This document shows, in pieces, positions 25,420 to 33,393 of a stretch of DNA of 64,000 bases (the first letter of the stretch is position 1; each line of letters starts with the position of its first letter). The translations under genes and the position numbers were made by a program. This DNA comes from an uncultured Prevotellaceae bacterium (GTDB taxonomy: Bacteria; Bacteroidota; Bacteroidia; Bacteroidales; Bacteroidaceae), in assembly GCA_902784565.1 (NCBI GenBank), contig CACZVE010000006.1:1-64000 (forward strand). The letters run 5' to 3'. A model generated the notes under the pieces. It was given only the letters and a program-made list of their open reading frames with translations. It was not told the DNA's origin and ran no database searches.

Positions 25420-25716
25420 ATGAGAATAATATCCAAAAGCACATTGGTTGAATACTATACCAAAAATCCTCAGTCTAAGACCGCATTAGAGGAATGGTAC
25501 GAAAAGACGAAGAAGGCAGAATGGACTTGTTTCGCAGATATTAAGAATACGTTTAATAGCGTAGATGCCGTTGGCAATCAGAGATATGTGTTCAACATCA
25601 AAGGCAACGACTATCGGCTGGTGGTTTTGATACTGTTTACGCCCAAAACGGTATATATCCGTTTTGTAGGAACACATTCAGAGTATGACGCAATTAAGGA
25701 CATAAAGATTATTTAG
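25420..25716 (+). CDS. higB: HigB-type mRNA interferase toxin
   Basis: A 98-residue toxin of the RelE superfamily, HigB branch, which cleaves mRNA in the ribosome. It starts MRIISKSTLVEYYTKNPQSK and contains the family's central block RYVFNIKGNDYRLVVLILF, then the closing VYIRFVGTHSEYDAIKDI with the His and Tyr typical of the active site. The toxin-first order with HigA behind it is the HigBA hallmark. It is 2 bp upstream of the antitoxin. Confidence 0.9.
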   Translation: MRIISKSTLVEYYTKNPQSKTALEEWYEKTKKAEWTCFADIKNTFNSVDAVGNQRYVFNIKGNDYRLVVLILFTPKTVYIRFVGTHSEYDAIKDIKII

Positions 25717-25718
25717 GT

Positions 25719-26084
25719 ATGGCACAGATTAAGAGTGAGGCTGCCTATAGAGCAGCGATGAAAAGAATTGATGAACTGCTTAAAGTGGTTAACGACTCTA
25801 CTCCAGCAGATGATCCCAATTATCTGGAGTTGGATATGATTTCTGATATGGTTGAGGAGTATGAAGACATTCATTATCCCATCAGCAAACCTACGTTGAT
25901 AGATGTCATCAAACTACGTCTTTACGAAATGGGCATCACACAATCCAAACTCGCAGAGATGCTTGGCCTCAGCAATGCCCGTGTCAGTGAAATCATGAAC
26001 GGCAAGAGTGAGCCCTCGCTGAAGATAGGAAGAGAGATAAGTCGTCAGTTGAACATCGACCCTGCTGTGGTTTTGGGAGTGTGA
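25719..26084 (+). CDS. higA: HigA-type antitoxin, XRE helix-turn-helix
   Basis: A 121-residue antitoxin. The N-terminal half is acidic and helical and probably wraps the toxin. The C-terminal half is an XRE helix-turn-helix (MGITQSKLAEMLGLSNARVS followed by EIMNGKSEPSLKI) that would repress the promoter at 25370-25401. Coupled to higB with a 2-bp gap. Confidence 0.9.
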   Translation: MAQIKSEAAYRAAMKRIDELLKVVNDSTPADDPNYLELDMISDMVEEYEDIHYPISKPTLIDVIKLRLYEMGITQSKLAEMLGLSNARVSEIMNGKSEPSLKIGREISRQLNIDPAVVLGV

Positions 26085-26113
26085 GAAAGTGATCAGTAGA
26101 ACCGTCCCCATGA

Positions 26114-26431
26114 TCTATTGCTGCTTGGAAAGAGACTGGTTGGGGCGAACCTGAGTTGAAAAACAAGATAGAGGTAGACGAGGTGGAATTGGTTCTGCCA
26201 GTATCAGCAACAGCTAATGGCATAACGGATTCACAGAAAAGTTCACAGAAAAGTTCACAGAAAATAATAGAGTTAATTCAAGAGAATCCGAACGTAACGA
26301 CATCGGAAATGGCAGAGAAAATAGGCGTGACGAGACGTGCTATCGCAAAAATCACAGGTGCTCTTCAGGCAGAAGGCGTCATTCGTCGTGTCGGTCCAGA
26401 CAAAGGTGGACATTGGGAAATAATAAAATAA
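26114..26431 (+). pseudogene. C-terminal fragment of an AlbA_2/RecG-like regulator
   Basis: The frame reads IAAWKETGWGEPEL and then, after a beta stretch, an SSQKSSQKSSQK repeat and a winged helix (NVTTSEMAEKIGVTRRAIAK). This is the usual C-terminal end of Bacteroidetes AlbA_2-domain ATP-binding regulators; the N-terminal ~350 residues are missing and a stop lies just upstream at 26111. A TTG at 26156 could start a 91-residue winged-helix protein, so residual function is possible. It follows higA by 29 bp. Confidence 0.6.
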
Positions 26432-26672
26432 GATGTCGTAAAAGGTGTCGCATAAAGTGTCGTAAAAGACACTGGCGAAAAGGACATCATAAAACGAATT
26501 GTTAAAAATTTGCTTGTTCTATCAATTTTATTGGTTTTCTTATGGCTGTTTCGATAGAAAATCGTACCTTTGCCGCTGGTTATTAGATGTTTGCTACAAG
26601 GATGCTTTTATGCATTTTGCAACATTGAAACGCCAAGCTCACGCAAGTAGTAGTAAATCAATGAATGTCTAA
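26432..26672. other. Intergenic stretch with short TGTCG-TAAAA repeats
   Basis: Holds GTCGTAAAAGGTGTCGCATA-type short repeats (26435-26495) and a TACCTTTG box at about 26565-26572 with no gene behind it. No ORF of interest is seen. Confidence 0.4.
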
Positions 26673-26767
26673 TTCGAGGAGGTTAAATAAGTTTTGGCTT
26701 TCATTATATTAAAAGAGGCGTAGCATTTTTGCTATGCCTCTTTTGTTTTAAATCACCTCGAAGTGGC
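26673..26767. repeat. Direct repeat, copy B: dnaK tail, terminator, HAD-gene tail
   Basis: Partner of 24783-24882. It contains TTCGAGGAGGT plus FEEVK-stop codons without a dnaK gene in front, a 14-bp terminator stem (26711-26724/26731-26744), and the true 3' end of the HAD gene. Confidence 0.8.
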
Positions 26768-27536
26768 GAAGGGCATTAAGGATGCCATCGTCATCGACGG
26801 AGGTGGTGACGTAGTCGGCCTGACGTTTCAGGTCGTCGATGGCGTTGCCCATCGCGATACCGATGCCTGCCTGGAGAATCATTGAGGTGTCATTGCCCCC
26901 ATCACCAAAGGCGATGGTGCGACTGGGGTCGAAACCCTCGTGTCGAGCCATTGCCAGAATGCCTTTCCCCTTGTCAGCACCGTTGGCGGTGATATCCGTA
27001 AACTCAGGATGCCAGCGACCAGAGACGCACTGCAGCAAACGGGCCATCAGCAACGGCTCGTAGTCAGCAGGAAAGAAAGGTGTCAATTGAAGGATATCCT
27101 GTTGGAGCACAACATCCAACGGTGCCGCCTTGTCGAGATTCTTCACAGCCAGCATCTGACGGAAGATGCGATCCACATCGCCCTTTGGATCGAGAACAGC
27201 CACATCCTTCCGGCCCACGACAATCAGACTGTTCCCTTTCTCCTGACAGTCCGCCACGCAGGTCATCACATCCTCCTTGGGAATGGGTTGGCAACACACG
27301 TATTCGTCGCCCACAAAACACAAGGCGCCGTTGGTGGTAATATAGCCATCGATCAGGTGCTCAATGGCACCAAGATTGGTGATAATAATCGGTGGGCGAC
27401 CCGTCGCAATATAGACTCGTGAGCCATTGGCCTTGGCCTGAGTCAATGCGAGGATGGTAGATGGCGGAATCTCGTGCGTCTCAAAACTCACGAGCGTACC
27501 GTCGATGTCGAAAAACAAAGCGTATTGTTGTTTCAT
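26748..27536 (-). CDS. HAD-superfamily Cof-type phosphatase
   Basis: A 262-residue HAD hydrolase of the Cof/IIB cap type, acting on small phosphorylated metabolites. Motif I is FFDIDGTLVSFE, motif II YIATGRPP, the motif III Lys is in GADKGKGI, and motif IV is AFGDGGNDTSMI. The start at 27536 (MKQQYALFFD) is set by the TACCTTTG box at 27545-27552, only 8 bp upstream; earlier Met codons overlap the promoter. It originally followed dnaK convergently; the HigBA island now separates them. Confidence 0.88.
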   Translation of the reverse strand: MKQQYALFFDIDGTLVSFETHEIPPSTILALTQAKANGSRVYIATGRPPIIITNLGAIEHLIDGYITTNGALCFVGDEYVCCQPIPKEDVMTCVADCQEKGNSLIVVGRKDVAVLDPKGDVDRIFRQMLAVKNLDKAAPLDVVLQQDILQLTPFFPADYEPLLMARLLQCVSGRWHPEFTDITANGADKGKGILAMARHEGFDPSRTIAFGDGGNDTSMILQAGIGIAMGNAIDDLKRQADYVTTSVDDDGILNALRHFEVI

Positions 27537-27595
27537 TTGGGATGCAAAGGTACACAATTTTTGCCGCATTTGCATTGTATATATATTTTTTGATC

Positions 27596-28870
27596 TTACA
27601 GAATATTCAGGAAGAGGGTGATGATTCCTGTATTGATCAAATCGGCGAACATCGCACCAATGATGGGAACGATGAGGAAAGGCTTGACGGTATAACGGTA
27701 CTTATAGCATACGGCACTCATGTTAGCCATTGCATTGGGGGTTGCACCAAGGCCGAAGCCACATATGCCTGCACAGAGCACGGCAGCATCATAATCGCGA
27801 CCCAACAGGGGGAAGGCAACGAAGTAGGCAAAGAAGTCCATCATCGCTACCTGAGATACCAGGATGACGATTAACGGAAGGGCCAGACTTTGTAGTTCCC
27901 AGAGTTTCAGGGATATCATGGCCATACCGAGGAACAATGACAGGCAGATGTTACCTACGCTGATGATGCGCTCCATGTCAAGCAGTTTATCGGCTTTCAC
28001 CCATTTACCATCGTCCTTGTAACGAACGAATCCGATGATGTTACGAACAATGGCGGCAAGTATCAAGGCACCGAAATAGGTAGGGAAGGTGATACCCGTC
28101 TTTGTCAACAACCAACTCAACAAGGTGCCGGCACCCATGACTAGGAAAATGCAATAAAAAGCCTTCACATATTGCTGGAACTCCTGCTCGTTGGTGCTGA
28201 CACGCTTGGCACGACCTGTCGGCGAAGCCTCATCGCTCTCGATACCAGCCATTGCGGGGTCTATCTCATCGTCTTGTGGCTGCATCTGTTCGTGTGTCAG
28301 TTTCTTGCGGATAATCCGCTCTGCCAAAGGGCCGCCTATCATAGAACCGGCAATCAAGCCAAAGGTAGCAGCAGCCATACCGATTGTTCCTGCGCCAGAC
28401 AGTCCCATGCCTTCAAGCACACTCGCAAATCCCGCTGCCGTACCATGTCCGCCTGTCATGGATATACTCCCTGCCGCCATACCAATCAAAGGGTCAACAC
28501 CCATGAGCCGGGCAATTCCCGTTGGCATGATGTTCTGCAAGGCAATAATGGCAACCAACAAGGTCAGCATGATCACCAGGAGTTTGCCACCTTTTTTGAT
28601 TACTTTAAGGTCACTTTGGAAACCAACACTGGTAAAGAATGCCAGCATAAAGACATCCTTCAATGTACCATCGAACGACACCTCAACATCGAACCAGCCA
28701 TAGAGTGCCAGGGTCATCAATGAAAAGATGATACCACCGCTTACGGGCGACGGCACACAGAATCTCTGGAGAAAACCGACCTTTCTCGTTAAAACCATAC
28801 CGACGATGAGGGCCAAGGCACCTATGCCGGCAGACTGTATCATATCCAGTTCAATACTTGTCATACTCAT
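27596..28870 (-). CDS. gltS: Sodium/glutamate symporter
   Basis: A 424-residue membrane protein of the GltS family, about 10-11 helices. Family signatures are PSPVSGGIIFSL, FFTSVGFQSDL, the glycine-rich re-entrant loop SMTGGHGTAAGFA and the second loop GICGFGLGATPNAMANM. It takes up glutamate with Na+. A cytosolic loop (residues ~205-245) is acidic and not conserved. It lies 13 bp after the TonB-receptor-like gene. Confidence 0.93.
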   Translation of the reverse strand: MSMTSIELDMIQSAGIGALALIVGMVLTRKVGFLQRFCVPSPVSGGIIFSLMTLALYGWFDVEVSFDGTLKDVFMLAFFTSVGFQSDLKVIKKGGKLLVIMLTLLVAIIALQNIMPTGIARLMGVDPLIGMAAGSISMTGGHGTAAGFASVLEGMGLSGAGTIGMAAATFGLIAGSMIGGPLAERIIRKKLTHEQMQPQDDEIDPAMAGIESDEASPTGRAKRVSTNEQEFQQYVKAFYCIFLVMGAGTLLSWLLTKTGITFPTYFGALILAAIVRNIIGFVRYKDDGKWVKADKLLDMERIISVGNICLSLFLGMAMISLKLWELQSLALPLIVILVSQVAMMDFFAYFVAFPLLGRDYDAAVLCAGICGFGLGATPNAMANMSAVCYKYRYTVKPFLIVPIIGAMFADLINTGIITLFLNIL

Positions 28871-28883
28871 TATCTCGTTATCA

Positions 28884-30473
28884 TTAGAATCTGTACTGTA
28901 TTTTCATATTGGCAGCATGTCTGTTTACTTTTGCTTCACTACAGATAGCATCAAACATATCATGCCAGTCAACGCCCAAGTTCCATCTCTTTCCTAATTG
29001 CTTGTTCACAGAAAGACATCCATACACCGGTACGCCAGTGGCCTCACGCCGTGGTGAATTTTTAGTGTAATACACCACCTGCAAGCCTATCTGCCAGTCA
29101 TGAGGAAGATAAGCCGTCGGAGCAAATCGGCATGAAGCGTATGTTCCACTCTTAGCAGTATATAGATTGGAGCCGCCTGCCAGACTCATCCCATTCGTTT
29201 TCCAATAAGCCGATACGCCCAGTTCAGTGAAGTTCTCGCCATCTTCAACGACATCATAACTCACCTCTGCCTGCACTGTCAACTGCTGCTGACTATAGGC
29301 ATAAGCCAGTTTCATCTGGTTAATCGTCTGTTCTTCCAACTGTCCCTTGGTAATCGCCCATTCCTCATCAGAAAGCGTATTGGCATTCATAAAGAGACTT
29401 TCGTATGAAGGATTATAGTATTTGCGATAATAGCCCAACTGGATTTGATTCCGTTTGTCTGGAACAAAGATAACACAGGCATTCGCATTGTCACGGGTGT
29501 CAGAATGCTTCTGACTGGTTCCAGAATTCGTCAATTTGTAGTTATAGAACATCACACGATTACCAACAGTCAACTTCCATTTCGGCAAGGCATAGGTGAA
29601 CTGCAGATAGATGTCATTGTTGAAGTAATCCCAACTCCTGTCTGTATTCTTTTGCTTTGTCATGAGGAAATCACCCTCAGCACCCAGCATCATCGACAAC
29701 CGCTTGGTCAGCAAAGGCGTATTCAGTTCAACGATATACAACGGCAGTTTCTTGGAGAGGTCCGCATCGCTGGCATACTGATAACCGCCCACGATAAGCA
29801 GTTCTGTACCCAGGTCATTGAAAGTGTGGAAATATCTCGCCCTGCCCATGACCTTCCGCGACATACCAGAAGGACGATCCAAATATTGCTGAGTAAGATA
29901 AGTCAACAGTTTGTTCCTGTCGTCAAACCGGTTCGTCATGTGGAGCGTCAGATATTCCTCATTCCCGTCGTGATGACGATAAGAGGCATTGGCATAGAGG
30001 TCAGTACCTTTACTACCATATAACGCATTCACGGTTCCGATACCTTCTACATCCTTCCCAAAGTTGCCTTGTCCTTCCACGAAACCATTCAATCTGTCAG
30101 GCATCTTCATGTTGATATCCAACACCCTACCCGTTCCAACGGTTCCCTTCGCCACACCCGTATTGTCACACACCTGAATCTTGGCGATGTCCTTAGCTTT
30201 CATCTGACTCAGAATCAACCTTGTGTCGCCATTCATCGGACAGTTATCGATGCGGAGGTTATAATTGGAGATGACATCCTCATAACCAGCAATCATCAGG
30301 TCGGGCACCATCTGGAGGATATCCATCAACGACTCTTCCCCCGTCAGTTCCATACGCTGCGGATAAATCATCGTTCTGTCTGCCTTGATCTCTATGATGG
30401 GCAACTCACTCCCTGCACACACGGAGACAGACAAGAACAAAAAGGTTATCAATATGGGGATATGTCGATGCAT
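28884..30473 (-). CDS. TonB-receptor-like outer-membrane protein
   Basis: A 529-residue protein starting at MHRHIPILITFLFLSVSVCA, a clear signal peptide; an upstream Met would push it inside. A plug-like domain (about 30-140; LMDILQMVPDLMIAG, DNCPMNGDTRLILSQ, AKIQVCDNTG) is followed by a barrel of alternating aromatic strands that ends in MKIQYRF, the C-terminal phenylalanine rule of outer-membrane proteins. It is shorter than typical SusC/TonB receptors and lacks an obvious TonB box. Possibly an uptake channel linked with the glutamate symporter encoded 13 bp downstream. Confidence 0.75.
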   Translation of the reverse strand: MHRHIPILITFLFLSVSVCAGSELPIIEIKADRTMIYPQRMELTGEESLMDILQMVPDLMIAGYEDVISNYNLRIDNCPMNGDTRLILSQMKAKDIAKIQVCDNTGVAKGTVGTGRVLDINMKMPDRLNGFVEGQGNFGKDVEGIGTVNALYGSKGTDLYANASYRHHDGNEEYLTLHMTNRFDDRNKLLTYLTQQYLDRPSGMSRKVMGRARYFHTFNDLGTELLIVGGYQYASDADLSKKLPLYIVELNTPLLTKRLSMMLGAEGDFLMTKQKNTDRSWDYFNNDIYLQFTYALPKWKLTVGNRVMFYNYKLTNSGTSQKHSDTRDNANACVIFVPDKRNQIQLGYYRKYYNPSYESLFMNANTLSDEEWAITKGQLEEQTINQMKLAYAYSQQQLTVQAEVSYDVVEDGENFTELGVSAYWKTNGMSLAGGSNLYTAKSGTYASCRFAPTAYLPHDWQIGLQVVYYTKNSPRREATGVPVYGCLSVNKQLGKRWNLGVDWHDMFDAICSEAKVNRHAANMKIQYRF

Positions 30474-30512
30474 ACGAACTTTTGCAGATATCAAGGGGGA
30501 CATCGTCCTCTA

Positions 30513-31031
30513 TCATAATTTGTATCGACCTTCGTCGCCCTTGAGGCGGATCTTACGACGGTGTTCTACGGGAGACTCCTTGTAATTACGCTTCGTGACC
30601 AGATAGAGGTTGTTGACCGATCCGATACCCGAGCGGCGGGCCACCTCGGCGGGGGTGAGATCAGTGTAGCGCAACAACTCATCCATCATCCTCAACTGAT
30701 AACGTTGACGGAAATCGATGCCGCGCATCCCGGTGAGCACGAACAACAGCGAGTCGATATCGCTGCGTCGCAAACCGTGTGAATGACAAAAAGCCGTCAC
30801 GTCGGAATGGCCTGCGGCGATATAATCCACATACTCGTCGAGCACTCGTATGCCTGTACTTTTCACGACAGGCTGTTCCAACTCCACATAGACCGTTTTC
30901 ACCTGCGGTTCCGTTGTCCCGTCTCCCGTCGTCTCATACCGGCGTTCCCGACGCAGTGGCGAACGATAGAGTTCGTCGAACGTCACCTGGGGTTCAAACC
31001 TCAGTACACGTGGTTTAATCTTTTCACTCAT
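30513..31031 (-). CDS. AraC-like DNA-binding protein
   Basis: A 172-residue protein. The C-terminal half has an AraC-type helix-turn-helix: YQLRMMDELLRYTDLTPAEV followed by ARRSGIGSVNNLYLVTKRNY, ending HRRKIRL. The N-terminal 60 residues are basic and lack a sensor domain. It lies 39 bp upstream of the outer-membrane-protein gene and next to the 41-bp tandem array, which could be its binding region. Confidence 0.7.
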   Translation of the reverse strand: MSEKIKPRVLRFEPQVTFDELYRSPLRRERRYETTGDGTTEPQVKTVYVELEQPVVKSTGIRVLDEYVDYIAAGHSDVTAFCHSHGLRRSDIDSLLFVLTGMRGIDFRQRYQLRMMDELLRYTDLTPAEVARRSGIGSVNNLYLVTKRNYKESPVEHRRKIRLKGDEGRYKL

Positions 31032-31167
31032 ATCTTGTTTTCTCTTATATTAAATTTGCTGCAAAGTTAGCAAAAAAATTCCAGAATACCAAACATTTCT
31101 GTATATTTCTGCCGAAGAATATATAGATTTGAAAAAATGGGAATATTTTTAAGAAACAAAATCTTTA

Positions 31168-31372
31168 GATTTGTTACAAAACTAAATATTTTAGATTCAG
31201 AATATAATGATTTGGTACAAATCTAAATAAAATACATCCAAAATATATTCCCATTCTACAAAACTAAAGATTTCAAATCTGAAATATAATGATTTGCTAC
31301 AAATCTAAAGATTCTAATTTCAAAAAATAATCATTTGTTACAATTCTAAAGATTCCGAGACCGGAAAATATT
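31168..31372. repeat. Five tandem 41-bp degenerate repeats
   Basis: Units start at 31168, 31209, 31250, 31291 and 31332 with no indels. The consensus head is GATTTGNTACAAATCTAAAG (positions 1-20); three of five units end in ATATAAT or close to it. The period equals about four helical turns, so equal faces of DNA would be presented. The array lies between the divergent starts of the AraC-like gene and the phosphoesterase gene. Confidence 0.85.
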
Positions 31373-31411
31373 CCCTAGATACCAATTTTCGTGTAAAATA
31401 TAGTCCGATGA

Positions 31412-31443
31412 TTTGGTTCTTTCCAACTTTATTCGTACCTTTG
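31412..31443 (+). promoter_or_regulatory. Promoter of the phosphoesterase gene
   Basis: TTTG (31412-31415), 20 bp, TACCTTTG (31436-31443), an exact consensus; it lies 40 bp after the tandem array and 23 bp before the ATG. Confidence 0.75.
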
Positions 31444-31465
31444 CGACGGAAAATGTAAGAACATT

Positions 31466-32554
31466 ATGTGGATGTTGGTTTTCACACTGTTGCCGTTGTC
31501 GGCGCTCGCCTATATCAGTTGGCATGTCTGGTGTCTGCTTCCCCTCGGATGGATGTGGAAGACCCTGATTCTGGCCCTGATGACTGGCGCGTTTCTCTTG
31601 ATGTTTGCAGGAATTATGCGAACAACGGACCGTATGCCGATGCCCCTGGCGATTGCAGTCTACGAAATCGGCACGTCGAGTATCATCGTACTCCTCTATC
31701 TGTTCATGTTGTTTTTGGTGCTCGATCTCGGAAGACTGTTTCGTCTCATCCCACGTACCTTGTTATATAATAACTGGTGGACGGCAGGCGGAATCGTCTT
31801 TTTCATGTTGGCCCTATTCCTGTACGGTTACCTGCACTATCAGCACAAATACCGTGAGGAACTGCAACTGACCACCCGGAAACAGATGGAAAAGCCCATC
31901 AAACTGGTGATGATGAGTGATCTGCACATCGGCTATCACAACCGGCGCAGTGAGTTGAGTCGTTGGGTGGATATGATCAACGCCGAGCAGCCTGACCTGA
32001 TCCTCATTGCCGGCGACATCATCGACGGTAGCATGCGTCCCCTGATTGAACAGCGGATGCACGAGGAGTTCCTGCGACTGAAGGCCCCCGTCTATGCCTG
32101 TATCGGCAATCATGAGTATTATAGTGGGGAGCCCAGGGCACGACAGTTCTACAAGGATGCCGGTATCCATCTGTTGCAGGATTCCTGTATCACGGTAGGT
32201 GACCTCTGCATCATCGGACGGGATGACCGCAGCAATTTCTACCGGGATTCACTCGCTGTTCTGATGAAAAAGGCTGATCGTGAGAAATACTGTATCCTGT
32301 TGGATCATCAGCCCTACCACCTGGACCAGGCCGAGCGCCAACAGGTAGACTTCCAGTTCAGTGGTCACACCCACCACGGACAAGTCTGGCCCATCTCATG
32401 GATCACAGAACATGTCTATGAGTGTGCCTTCGGGCAGTATCAACGGGGTCGGACACGCTATTACGTCACCAGCGGAATCGGTCTCTGGGGCGGGAAATTC
32501 CGCATCGGCACCCGTTCAGAATATGTCGTGGCAACCGTCTCGCCACAGAAATAA
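31466..32554 (+). CDS. Membrane-anchored metallophosphoesterase (YkuE/YaeI-like)
   Basis: A 362-residue protein with four hydrophobic helices in the first 130 residues, then a calcineurin-type metallophosphoesterase domain. Metal-binding motifs appear in order: SDLHIGYH, AGDIIDG, GNHEYY and SGHTHHGQ. Relatives of this group (YkuE, YaeI/LpxH2-like) hydrolyse phosphoesters or UDP-diacylglucosamine at the membrane. Monocistronic with a consensus promoter downstream of the 41-bp array. Confidence 0.85.
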   Translation: MWMLVFTLLPLSALAYISWHVWCLLPLGWMWKTLILALMTGAFLLMFAGIMRTTDRMPMPLAIAVYEIGTSSIIVLLYLFMLFLVLDLGRLFRLIPRTLLYNNWWTAGGIVFFMLALFLYGYLHYQHKYREELQLTTRKQMEKPIKLVMMSDLHIGYHNRRSELSRWVDMINAEQPDLILIAGDIIDGSMRPLIEQRMHEEFLRLKAPVYACIGNHEYYSGEPRARQFYKDAGIHLLQDSCITVGDLCIIGRDDRSNFYRDSLAVLMKKADREKYCILLDHQPYHLDQAERQQVDFQFSGHTHHGQVWPISWITEHVYECAFGQYQRGRTRYYVTSGIGLWGGKFRIGTRSEYVVATVSPQK

Positions 32555-32599
32555 AACAAGAAAAGCGACGAAAAATGTACATGTTTCACAGAAAATATG

Positions 32600-32607
32600 T
32601 ATCTTTG
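32600..32607 (+). promoter_or_regulatory. -7 box of the potassium-channel gene
   Basis: TATCTTTG, 27 bp before the ATG at 32635, with no convincing TTTG at the -33 position. Confidence 0.5.
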
Positions 32608-32634
32608 CAAACGATAAGGTATTTTTAGTGTGAT

Positions 32635-33393
32635 ATGACAAAAGAGATAGTAAACATTATCGAGCCGAATACCGACAACAAGTGGTCTCGGATCTATGAA
32701 TGGATCATGCTGGTTGCCATCGCCATTGGTATCTTCCCCTTGATGTTCCGTACCCACTATACGCTGTTCTGGTTCTTCGACATCATATCATGTGTCTGCT
32801 TTGTCGTGGACTATCTTCTCAGATGGGTCACCGTCAGGGCGCGTTCCGAGAAAAAACAGTGGACGGCTTTTGTTGTCTATCCGTTCACCCCGATGGCAAT
32901 TATCGACCTGCTATCCATCCTGCCGACAGTCAGTCTGCTGTCCCCAGCGTTCAAGGCCGCCCGACTGTCACGTCTGTTGAAGATCCTGAGAGTGGTAAAG
33001 GTCATCCGCTATTTTGAGTCACTGGAAATCATCCTCTCCGTCATCCGGAAACAAAAGAAGGTGCTGTATGCGGTGCTGTCAATGGCGATGTTCTACACTT
33101 TTGTCACTGCCATGATCATGTTTAATGCCGAGGAGGAAATCAATCCGGAAACGGGTGACTATCTGTTCGAGAATTTCTTTGATGCTTTCTACTGGGCCAT
33201 CTGTACCTTGACAACCGTAGGCTACGGCGACCTGTACCCGATATCAACCACGGGAAGAGTCATCAGTATCATCTCCTCTTTGGTGGGCATTGCCATCATC
33301 GCCCTACCGTCTGGTGTCATCACTGCCGGTTATCTGGATGAGATCAGGGATAGGAAGTCACAAAAACTCAATGAAGACAGTCAAAAACAGTGA
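32635..33393 (+). CDS. Voltage-gated-type potassium channel
   Basis: A 252-residue six-helix ion channel. The S4-like helix carries regularly spaced basic residues (KAARLSRLLKILRVVKVIRY), and the pore has the K+ selectivity filter CTLTTVGYGDLYP. The short C-terminal tail has no RCK domain. It would conduct K+ in response to membrane voltage. The following MATE gene probably starts within its last codons. Confidence 0.9.
   Translation: MTKEIVNIIEPNTDNKWSRIYEWIMLVAIAIGIFPLMFRTHYTLFWFFDIISCVCFVVDYLLRWVTVRARSEKKQWTAFVVYPFTPMAIIDLLSILPTVSLLSPAFKAARLSRLLKILRVVKVIRYFESLEIILSVIRKQKKVLYAVLSMAMFYTFVTAMIMFNAEEEINPETGDYLFENFFDAFYWAICTLTTVGYGDLYPISTTGRVISIISSLVGIAIIALPSGVITAGYLDEIRDRKSQKLNEDSQKQ

Noticed and set aside
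24880..26672. Insertion sequence carrying the HigBA genes
   Set aside because: There is no transposase frame and no terminal inverted repeat; the flanks are long direct repeats of chromosomal gene ends.
31168..31372. CRISPR array
   Set aside because: The 41-bp units are directly adjacent and degenerate over their whole length, with no unique spacers and no cas genes nearby.
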